Of a stretch of DNA of 8,771 bases, positions 1 to 5,161 are shown piece after piece. Positions within the stretch are counted from its first letter, which is position 1. Each line of letters starts with the position of its first letter. This DNA is from Accumulibacter sp. (GTDB lineage: Bacteria > Pseudomonadota > Gammaproteobacteria > Burkholderiales > Rhodocyclaceae). The notes under the pieces were generated by a model, which saw only the letters and a program-made list of their open reading frames with translations, did not search any database and was not told where the DNA came from. The position numbers and the translations under genes are program-made. The stretch spans positions 1 to 8,771 of the forward strand of contig JAISNE010000441.1 in NCBI GenBank assembly GCA_031276375.1, given 5' to 3'.

Positions 1-89
1 AAATTTCACGGTAATCACGCCGATGACAGGGCTGTATGGGTTCGACGTACGCCGTCAGGAAGGCAGGCACCGCTCGACAGGACGCATTC

Positions 90-359
90 ATGGCACGCGC
101 TGAAACGGAAATCATCAACAAACTGGGGCTGCATGCCCGCGCGTCGGCCAAGCTGACCCAGTTGGCCAGCAGTTTCGAATCGGAAATCTGGATGGAAAAG
201 AATTCCCGCCGGATCAATGCCAAAAGCATCATGGGGGTGATGATGCTGGCCGCCGGCAGGGGCTCCAGGGTGGTCATCGAAACCACCGGCGACGATGAGC
301 GGGAGGCCCTGGAGGCCATCCTCAAACTCATCGACGACAAGTTCGGCGAAGGAGAATAG
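90..359 (+). CDS. ptsH: Phosphocarrier protein HPr
   Basis: HPr is the small cytoplasmic phosphocarrier that takes a phosphate from enzyme I (next gene) and hands it to EIIA proteins. The 89-residue product has the usual family length. The active-site segment LGLHARAS puts the phosphorylated histidine at His15, with Arg17 beside it. A second segment, AKSIMGVM, puts a serine at position 46, the site used by HPr kinase/phosphorylase in bacteria that have that enzyme; the kinase gene itself is not in view. I chose the ATG at 90 because it gives the canonical MxxxE...LGLHARAS start and has CAGGA at 78-82, seven bases upstream. A longer in-frame start at 36 would add 18 residues that no HPr has. 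ptsI follows seven bases after the stop, so the two are surely co-transcribed. A mannose-type EIIA gene often precedes this pair in betaproteobacteria but cannot be identified in the 89 upstream bases. Confidence 0.97.
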   Translation: MARAETEIINKLGLHARASAKLTQLASSFESEIWMEKNSRRINAKSIMGVMMLAAGRGSRVVIETTGDDEREALEAILKLIDDKFGEGE

Positions 360-366
360 GCGCGCC

Positions 367-2115
367 ATGAGTTTCACGCTACATGGTCTGCCCGTCTCGG
401 GCGGCATCGCCATCGGCCAGGCGCACCTGATCTCGCAGGCGACGCTGGAAGTCTCGCATCTGGTCATCGCTCCGCGCAATGTGGAAAAGGAAGTGGCCCG
501 TTTCGAGGCGGCGCTGGCCCGCGTCCAGGCGGAGTTCGAGGCGATGAAGAACGGTCTGGAGAAATCGCCGACCGACATGCATGCGTTCATCGATCTGCAC
601 CGCATGATCCTCGACGATCCCGAATTGTCGGAGGTGCCCAAGCAGATCATCCGCGAGCGGCGCTGCAACGCCGAATGGGCCATCGTGCAGCAAATGCAGC
701 TGCTCGTCGAACAATTCGAACGCATGGACGACGCTTACCTGCGCGAACGCAGCTACGATGTGCGCCAGGCGGTCGAGCGCGTGGTGCGCGAGCTGGTCGG
801 GCGTTCCGAGCATATGGCCAGCCGGCTCAAGAAGACCAAGGGTCAGTTCCTGATCGTCGTGGCGCACGATCTCTCGCCGGCGGACGTCATGGCCTTCCGC
901 AACCAGGATTTCGCTTCGTTCGTCACCGATGTCGGCGGCGCCACTTCGCACACGGCGATCCTGGCGCGCGGCATGGGCATTCCCGCCGTGCTCGGCCTGT
1001 ACCACGCGCGGCAGTTGATCCGCGACGGCGAGACCCTGATCGTCGACGGCGCGCGGGGCGTGGTCATCGTCAATCCCGATCCGCGCATCCTCGAAGAATA
1101 CGAGCTGAGAAAGACGCAGCTCGAACTGGAGCATTCCAAGCTCAAACTGCTCAAGACGGCGCGCGCGACGACGCTGGACAAGATCAAGATCGATCTCCTG
1201 GCCAACATCGAAGGGCCGGACGACGTCGAAACCGTCATCGAGTGCGGCGCCGATGGCGTCGGCCTGTTCCGCACCGAGTTCATCTTTCTCGGGCGGGGCG
1301 ACATGCCGAGCGAGGACGAACAGTTCGAGTCCTATCGCAAGACGGTCAAGGGCATGGACGGACGCCCGATCGTCATCCGCACCTTCGATCTGGGCAACGA
1401 CAAGGAATTGCACGTCGAAGAATCCCCCGGCGACCGGAAGCGCGACAATCCGGCGCTCGGCCTGCGTTCGGTGCGTCTGCTGCTGTCCGAGCCGAAAGTG
1501 TTCCTGGCCCAGTTGCGCGCCATTCTGCGCGCCTCCAGGTACGGCAAGGTGAAAATCCTGGTGCCGATGTTTTCGCATGCCTTCCAGGTCGACCAGACCC
1601 TGGCCCTGCTGGAACAGGCCAAATCCAGCCTGCGCGGCGAAAAGGCCGCTTTCGACGAGAACATCGAGATCGGCGGCATGATCGAAGTGCCGGCGGCGGC
1701 GCTGGCCGTCGGCATGTTCCTGCGGCGGCTCGATTTCCTGTCGATCGGCACCAACGACCTGATCCAGTACACCCTGGCCATCAACCGCGGCGACGAGCAG
1801 GTCGCCAATCTCTACGATCCGCTGCATCCGGCCGTGCTGATGCTCCTGTCGCACATCATCGGCAGCGCGGAAAAGGCCGGCGTGCCGGTGTCGATGTGCG
1901 GCGAAATGGCCGGCGACCCCGACTTCACCCGCCTGCTGCTCGGTCTGGGCCTGCGCCAGTTCTCGATGTTCCCGGCGCGGATTCCGGCGGTCAAGCAGCG
2001 CGTCAAGCAAAGCGACATTTCCGCCATCGAGCCTGTCGCGCGCCGCATCGCGCGCCTCGATGAACCCGCCAAGATCGCCGAACAGGTCGAGAAGCTCAAC
2101 GCCTTGCAGCAGTAG
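367..2115 (+). CDS. ptsI: PTS enzyme I (phosphoenolpyruvate-protein phosphotransferase)
   Basis: Enzyme I autophosphorylates from phosphoenolpyruvate and passes the phosphate to HPr, starting the PTS relay in the cytoplasm. The product has 582 residues against 575 in E. coli. In order there is an N-terminal HPr-binding helical domain (about 1-150), the swivelling phosphohistidine domain with GGATSHTAILAR and active His195 (E. coli His189), and the C-terminal PEP-binding barrel. In the barrel, Arg302 in GLFRTEF and Arg338 in IRTFDLGNDK match E. coli Arg296 and Arg332. The signature FLSIGTNDLIQYTLA is present, and Cys511 in SMCGEMAGD corresponds to the catalytic Cys502. All catalytic residues are intact. 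The ATG at 367 gives the family start MSFTLHGLPVSGG; its AAGGAG (349-354) lies 12 bases away, rather far but the best available. A longer in-frame start at 295 lies inside ptsH and is not credible. No sugar-specific EII permease is in view, so the pair may serve mainly a regulatory PTS. Confidence 0.98.
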   Translation: MSFTLHGLPVSGGIAIGQAHLISQATLEVSHLVIAPRNVEKEVARFEAALARVQAEFEAMKNGLEKSPTDMHAFIDLHRMILDDPELSEVPKQIIRERRCNAEWAIVQQMQLLVEQFERMDDAYLRERSYDVRQAVERVVRELVGRSEHMASRLKKTKGQFLIVVAHDLSPADVMAFRNQDFASFVTDVGGATSHTAILARGMGIPAVLGLYHARQLIRDGETLIVDGARGVVIVNPDPRILEEYELRKTQLELEHSKLKLLKTARATTLDKIKIDLLANIEGPDDVETVIECGADGVGLFRTEFIFLGRGDMPSEDEQFESYRKTVKGMDGRPIVIRTFDLGNDKELHVEESPGDRKRDNPALGLRSVRLLLSEPKVFLAQLRAILRASRYGKVKILVPMFSHAFQVDQTLALLEQAKSSLRGEKAAFDENIEIGGMIEVPAAALAVGMFLRRLDFLSIGTNDLIQYTLAINRGDEQVANLYDPLHPAVLMLLSHIIGSAEKAGVPVSMCGEMAGDPDFTRLLLGLGLRQFSMFPARIPAVKQRVKQSDISAIEPVARRIARLDEPAKIAEQVEKLNALQQ

Positions 2116-2163
2116 ATGAGTTTAATTCAGCTCCTTCGAACAGCGTTAGGGCGGTCGCGAAAG

Positions 2164-2466
2164 ATGCTTGAGCGCTTTCGAATCTGGTTTCGTTTCGGGT
2201 ATTGGCTCGATACTCCACAGGGCATTGCTTTGTTATTAAGCGCGCCAGTGTGCTGGTCAGTCGCGGCGCTTCGTTTTGTGGTACCCGAGGTTGCGGAAGT
2301 TCGCGCTTTTGCTTCGCCGATTTGGCTCTACCTGTTTTCCCCGTTTCTTGGGTTTATGTTTTTTGTCAAAGATAGTTACCCATCCTTTGGTTCTTCATGG
2401 CTGGCAACGTTTTCTGTGTGTTTAATGTCGGGGTTTCCGTTCTATGCCTCATACATCAAGCCCTAA
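2164..2466 (+). CDS. Small membrane protein carried by integron cassette
   Basis: I do not recognise a family. The 100-residue product has three hydrophobic stretches at about residues 20-40, 52-68 and 78-95, which suggests a small integral inner-membrane protein, with a basic, aromatic N-terminus (MLERFRIWFRFGYW). The start at 2164 is chosen because it lies just inside the inferred cassette, 12 bases after the left core box; its upstream GCGAAAG is only a weak ribosome site. An in-frame ATG at 2116, immediately after the ptsI stop TAG, would add 16 residues and could be used through translational coupling, but those bases up to 2145 lie outside the cassette. The stop TAA sits within the attC R'' box. 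Codon use is more A+T-rich than in ptsI, which fits a foreign origin. The function is unknown. That it is a real gene is inferred from the open frame, its hydrophobic pattern and the cassette architecture. Confidence 0.65.
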   Translation: MLERFRIWFRFGYWLDTPQGIALLLSAPVCWSVAALRFVVPEVAEVRAFASPIWLYLFSPFLGFMFFVKDSYPSFGSSWLATFSVCLMSGFPFYASYIKP

Positions 2467-2541
2467 CCCGGCGCCCGACTTCGCTCCCTTCGGTCGCTGG
2501 ACGCCGCGCAATGAAGGCGCGCGGCGGCGGTCGGCTCCACG
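2460..2541 (+). repeat. attC recombination site (inverted-repeat hairpin)
   Basis: The site reads R'' GCCCTAAC (2460-2467), a seven-base spacer, L'' CCGAC (2475-2479), an inner region, L' GTCGG (2530-2534), a six-base spacer and the terminal G2541. Joined to the TTAGGGC found at the left end of the cassette, the site closes as GTTAGGGC, pairing perfectly with R''. L'' and L' are complementary over five bases. The inner part holds a perfect 8-bp hairpin, CGCCGCGC (2502-2509) with GCGCGGCG (2519-2526) around a nine-base loop. The total of about 82 bases (about 89 after closing) lies within the usual range for attC sites. The bases after G2541 (CCAGGAC) do not match the core consensus, as expected if they belong to the insertion target or to a degenerate neighbour. 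Confidence 0.7.
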
Positions 2542-2598
2542 CCAGGACTTGTTTGTTACTTCTCCTGTCCCGCCAATGCCGGCTTTTACGCTCCGAAA

Positions 2599-3342
2599 AT
2601 GCTGAAAACGATCGCCACTGTCTTCATCCTCGTTTTCTTCCTGGCGTTTCTATCGTATTTCGTCTGGGAAATAGCCAAGTCTCCCGGTTTTTTTGTCGAT
2701 AATCCCGAGGTCGGCGGGCTGGTCGTGCTCGGCGTGCTGGCGGTCGCGGGTTTGCTGTTTCAACGCTGGCTGAGTCCCAGGGCAAGGCCGCGAAAAACGG
2801 TGGCGGAAAGAACCCAAAACGACCGCACCCTGCTTTTCGATAAGAACGAGGAATTACAACGGGTGGGATTTTTTGACCGGATCCTGGGCGAATTCGTGGT
2901 GTTGGTCGCCGTGCTCTGTTTGTACATGGGGAAGCTCGTCGAGGGGGGCGCGGGATGGCTTCTGCTCGCCGCCATGAGCGGCGTCGTGTGGTTCATCTCC
3001 CGGCCTCCGTATTCCCTGCGCCATGCCCCGGACAGAATATACGGCACCAAGGACGCGCTCCTGGTTGCGCGGCGCGGCGTGACGGAAAACATTCCCTACT
3101 CTTGCATCGCGCGGCATGAGATTATCGCCAGGTTCGGCATCGTCTGGTACGGCCACACCATCATCCTGCACCTGACCGGGCCGGGACGATCCGGCAAATG
3201 CGTCCGGTTTTTCATGACCACGCCTTCGCGGGCGGTGGAAGAATCCTGCGATGGCTTCTTCGTGGAACCGGTGTCCTTCGAGGAAGATTTCGACGAATGC
3301 ATCCAGCTGCACAACAAGCGGGCCGAGGCCCGAAAGCCCTGA
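2599..3342 (+). CDS. Hypothetical multi-pass membrane protein
   Basis: I cannot assign a known family. The 247-residue product has four likely membrane segments at about residues 5-22, 38-55, 95-112 and 117-134, with a hydrophilic, charged linker (60-92) between the second and third. After residue 140 the chain is soluble and looks beta-rich (DRIYGTKDALLVARRG, then GIVWYGHTIILHL), which resembles the bacterial PH-like domains found after membrane segments; this is a reading by eye only. The start is the first ATG of the frame and has no clear ribosome site (GCTCCGAAA precedes it), so initiation may be weak or the true start may differ. It follows the cassette's attC by 57 bases. Base composition is closer to the host than that of the cassette gene or the methyltransferase. 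The stop TGA lies in GCCCTGAC, which partly resembles an attC R'' box. The next membrane-anchored gene begins 133 bases later on the same strand. Confidence 0.7.
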   Translation: MLKTIATVFILVFFLAFLSYFVWEIAKSPGFFVDNPEVGGLVVLGVLAVAGLLFQRWLSPRARPRKTVAERTQNDRTLLFDKNEELQRVGFFDRILGEFVVLVAVLCLYMGKLVEGGAGWLLLAAMSGVVWFISRPPYSLRHAPDRIYGTKDALLVARRGVTENIPYSCIARHEIIARFGIVWYGHTIILHLTGPGRSGKCVRFFMTTPSRAVEESCDGFFVEPVSFEEDFDECIQLHNKRAEARKP

Positions 3343-3475
3343 CCATGCTTCCAGCCCCCGCTTGTTTTGCCGCGAGCCATCGCCCGACATTTCGTTCCAG
3401 AGGAACATGCGCCCGGACTCCCGCATCGAGCGTGAAATCATGAACCCGGTCGCCGATTGCGGAAAGGAAAGCATC

Positions 3476-3805
3476 ATGTCCGAAGTGTGGGCCGTCATTG
3501 TCGGAGTCATCCTCTTCATGGTCGTGTGGGGCTACGTTTCCTCGAAGCTCAAGGCCAGGAAGCGCCGCGAGTCCCGCGAAAAGTCACTGCCGTTCGTTGA
3601 AGACAACGTTCGCCCCGGCGTCCTGTACAACGTGTGCCTCAACGACGGCCGCCGCTTCGAGGGCGTGCAACTTGTCGGGTGTTCGACGACCGAGGACGGC
3701 CAATTTTCATTTTCCGGCTGGGAAGGCATGCTTGTACTCAAGGGACAAAACGGGAAACGCATTTTTCTCAAACCGTCCGCCGTGCGCTACATCGAGGAAA
3801 TCTAG
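3476..3805 (+). CDS. Hypothetical single-pass membrane-anchored protein
   Basis: I do not recognise a family. The 109-residue product has one N-terminal membrane segment (about residues 4-20), then a very basic stretch (KLKARKRRESREK, 24-36), predicting an N-out, C-in anchor by the positive-inside rule. Residues 47-109 look like a small beta-rich cytoplasmic domain, with VCLNDGRRFEGVQL, then GWEGMLVL, and ending KRIFLKPSAVRYIEEI; a small-barrel (Sm-like) fold is conceivable but unproven. The ATG at 3476 is preferred because GGAAAGGAAAG (3461-3471) lies just upstream and because the membrane segment follows at once. An in-frame ATG at 3441 would add 12 hydrophilic residues. Its position after another orphan membrane gene suggests they may act together, but nothing in the sequence proves it. 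No terminator is evident after the stop. Confidence 0.72.
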   Translation: MSEVWAVIVGVILFMVVWGYVSSKLKARKRRESREKSLPFVEDNVRPGVLYNVCLNDGRRFEGVQLVGCSTTEDGQFSFSGWEGMLVLKGQNGKRIFLKPSAVRYIEEI

Positions 3806-3898
3806 GTGACCAACACCCCGTTGCAACCCAACCTACCTCCCCAGGAGACGAGCCGTGCGCGGTGCGCCCCTGGACTTCCACAATAGAGGTCGATTCAT

Positions 3899-4777
3899 AT
3901 GTCAGACATCAAAGCATTCGTCGATAAGTGGACTCGTGTCACGGTTTCACTTTGCCGGCTGTTTTATCGAAAAAGCGCGTCAATGCACGTATATGATTAT
4001 ACCTATAATCCAAAAACTCGTGACTGGGCGAATGGAAAAGTGTACGACAAAATCATATCGTGTAACAGGGACGCATACCTTGAATATGTGAAGTGTTGTT
4101 CCGGGTTTATGGAATATTTCCAGGCTATTTCTCCTGCCAAGCAATCTGGAAATGATACTGATCCGTTTTGGATAAACGGTTGGCTTCCCCCCTTTGATGC
4201 CATCGTTTTATATAGTCTGATAGCGGTAAAAAAGCCGACGATTTATATGGAAATTGGTTCCGGTAATTCGACCAAGTTTGTTCGTCGAGCCGTATCCGAT
4301 CACAAGCTTGGAACCAGGATTATTTCCATTGATCCCTATCCGCGCGCAGAAATCGATAATATCTGTGACAAGGTATTGAGAATTCCTGTCGAGAATGTGC
4401 CTGTTGAAACATTTTCCGAATTGAATGAAGGCGATGTTCTGTTTATTGACAACAGCCATCGCAGCTTTCCCAATTCGGACGTGACCATATTCTTTATGGA
4501 AATACTTCCGAACCTGAAGCCTGGGGTTATTTACGGCTTGCATGACATATTTCTTCCAAACGATTATCCGGAGGTTTTTGCCAAGCGCTATTACAATGAA
4601 CAATATTTGCTGGCTGCCTATTTGCTTGGTGGTGGTGGTGGGAGTAATATCCTCTTCCCGGTAGCCTATATGTCATATCGTGATGAAGTGAAAAAAGCTT
4701 TGCTTGGAGAAAACATCAAACCACCATGGGGAGATGAGCCGTTACATGGAGGAGCCTTTTTCATGGTAAAAGCGTAA
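3899..4777 (+). CDS. Class I SAM-dependent methyltransferase, probably acquired
   Basis: The 292-residue protein carries a class I (Rossmann-fold) methyltransferase core of the Methyltransf_24 kind. Motif I is YMEIGSGNSTKFV (116-128), the acidic motif after strand 2 is SIDPYPR (143-149), and the segment GDVLFIDNSHRS (178-189) is followed by LKPGVIYGLHDIFLPNDYP (206-224). The IDxSH and HDIF pair is typical of methyltransferases found in polysaccharide or secondary-metabolite clusters; the substrate cannot be read from sequence. The ATG at 3899 has AGAGGT (3885-3890) eight bases upstream. The gene is clearly A+T-rich: the 60-base lines at 4201 and 4501 are about 35% and 42% G+C, against about 70% in metX, so horizontal acquisition is likely. 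A run of four GGT units (4628-4639) encodes part of a glycine tract (residues 245-249). No related glycosyltransferase or biosynthetic gene lies nearby, so it is a lone cargo gene. The frame is intact. Confidence 0.88.
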   Translation: MSDIKAFVDKWTRVTVSLCRLFYRKSASMHVYDYTYNPKTRDWANGKVYDKIISCNRDAYLEYVKCCSGFMEYFQAISPAKQSGNDTDPFWINGWLPPFDAIVLYSLIAVKKPTIYMEIGSGNSTKFVRRAVSDHKLGTRIISIDPYPRAEIDNICDKVLRIPVENVPVETFSELNEGDVLFIDNSHRSFPNSDVTIFFMEILPNLKPGVIYGLHDIFLPNDYPEVFAKRYYNEQYLLAAYLLGGGGGSNILFPVAYMSYRDEVKKALLGENIKPPWGDEPLHGGAFFMVKA

Positions 4778-5013
4778 TTTGCCGCTTACAGAGACCGATG
4801 TCCAAGAATTTCTCGGCAGCTTGAGCCGTAGCGTTCCACGGTTGTTCTGGTTACGCGAATAATGCTCACCCCCACTGGACTCTCTCCTTGAGACGGGAGA
4901 CTTTGTTGAATCCTGTTGGTCCAGACAAGGCCCCCCGGACTTCAGGGAGCCTGGCGAGGCCGCCGGGAAGCCGAGGGTGGCCGGCGAGTATCGCGGGCAT
5001 GAGCGGCCGGTCA
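4778..5013. other. Intergenic stretch without a recognisable gene
   Basis: No gene is supported in these 236 bases. Composition rises gradually from the A+T-rich methyltransferase to host-like values after about 4920. On the + strand an open frame from 4770 ends at the TAA at 4860-4862 and reads as a plausible C-terminal tail (LPLTETDVQEFLGSLSRS and onward), with no start; it could be a remnant of a disrupted gene, but I cannot identify it. A weak inverted repeat (TCTCTCC near 4880 with GGGAGA near 4898) lacks a T-run, so no convincing terminator ends the methyltransferase unit here. No attC, terminal repeat or tRNA gene was seen. Confidence 0.45.
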
Positions 5014-5042
5014 TTGACTTTTTCCCGGCCCGGCGGTATTTT
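5014..5042 (+). promoter_or_regulatory. Sigma70-type promoter of the metX operon
   Basis: A -35 box TTGACT (5014-5019, five of six consensus bases) and a -10 box TATTTT (5037-5042, four of six) are separated by the ideal 17 bases. Transcription would begin about seven bases further on, near 5049, immediately before the first stem of the riboswitch at 5051. The tight fit between the predicted start and the RNA aptamer supports both calls. Confidence 0.7.
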
Positions 5043-5050
5043 CCGCCGAC

Positions 5051-5104
5051 AGCGCCGATTTGAACGATCAGCTTGCGGGCGCTCAACAAATACGGCTAAA
5101 GCGG
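5051..5104 (+). promoter_or_regulatory. SAM-II (SAM_alpha) riboswitch aptamer
   Basis: This leader RNA would bind S-adenosylmethionine and control metX. Stem P1 is perfect: AGCGCC (5051-5056) with GGCGCT (5078-5083). Directly after the 5' arm comes the conserved GATTTGA (5057-5063), then CTTGC (5072-5076) before the 3' arm, and AAAT...GCTAAA (5088-5100) after it, in the order of the published SAM-II consensus and crystal structure. The pseudoknot can form with GC (5075-5076) pairing GC (5095-5096), like G22-C43 and C23-G42 of the crystallised RNA, and GCT (5071-5073) pairing AGC (5100-5102). The U and A bases next to the ligand in the structure (GAUUU, UUG and UAA) are kept. Gene context fits, since the family typically precedes metX, metA or metZ. 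SAM-II is best known from Alphaproteobacteria, while this window looks betaproteobacterial. Confidence 0.88.
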
Positions 5105-5110
5105 CGTCCG

Positions 5111-5149
5111 CCCAGTCCGCCCTGCATAGCCGGCTGGGTTTTTTGTTTT
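5111..5149 (+). terminator. Rho-independent terminator, riboswitch expression platform
   Basis: CCCAGTC (5111-5117) pairs with GGCTGGG (5132-5138) with one G-T wobble, extended after a C-C mismatch by GC (5119-5120) with GC (5129-5130) around an eight-base loop. Six T (5139-5144), a G and four more T follow. It lies between the aptamer and metX, ending 12 bases before the ATG, so it probably attenuates metX transcription when SAM is bound, rather than ending the methyltransferase unit 300 bases upstream. Confidence 0.82.
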
Positions 5150-5161
5150 ACTGGTGAATTC

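Larger units (their letters stand above)
2146..2541 (+). mobile_element. Lone integron gene cassette, no integrase in view
   Basis: The structure is that of a gene cassette inserted by site-specific recombination. At the left end, G2145 followed by TTAGGGC (2146-2152) gives the core-site box GTTAGGGC (consensus GTTRRRY except the last base of the heptamer, which is G instead of a pyrimidine). At 2460-2467 lies GCCCTAAC, its exact 8-base reverse complement. In an integrated cassette the left TTAGGGC is the far half of the cassette's own attC, so perfect pairing with its R'' box is what is expected. A single gene fills the space, starting 12 bases after the left box and ending with TAA inside the R'' box, a typical cassette arrangement. 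The attC then runs to G2541. The gene is A+T-rich (23 of 60 G+C in bases 2341-2400) compared with its surroundings. The cassette lies in the same direction as ptsI, 30 bases after its stop, so it is probably transcribed by read-through. No integrase, attI site or second clear attC is visible. Confidence 0.72.

Noticed and set aside
1..89. Possible end of an upstream mannose-type EIIA gene, with stop TAA at 12-14
   Set aside because: Only three or four codons would be visible and none of the frames resembles an EIIA C-terminus, so it cannot be supported.
379..2010. Long open frame on the minus strand across ptsI
   Set aside because: It mirrors the high third-position G+C of ptsI; its translation is rich in arginine, histidine and glutamine without any motif, while ptsI on the + strand is certain.
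3394..3410. Short inverted repeat GTTCC-AGA-GGAAC between the two orphan membrane genes
   Set aside because: Five base pairs with a three-base loop and no T-run is common by chance; there is no evidence for an operator or terminator.
3823..3834. ACCCAAC near 3828 as a possible attC R'' box
   Set aside because: No matching GTTGGGT-type partner or L boxes lie at a suitable distance.
4628..4642. GGT repeat as a phase-variable microsatellite in the methyltransferase gene
   Set aside because: The unit is three bases and only four copies long, so slippage would change the glycine count and not the reading frame.
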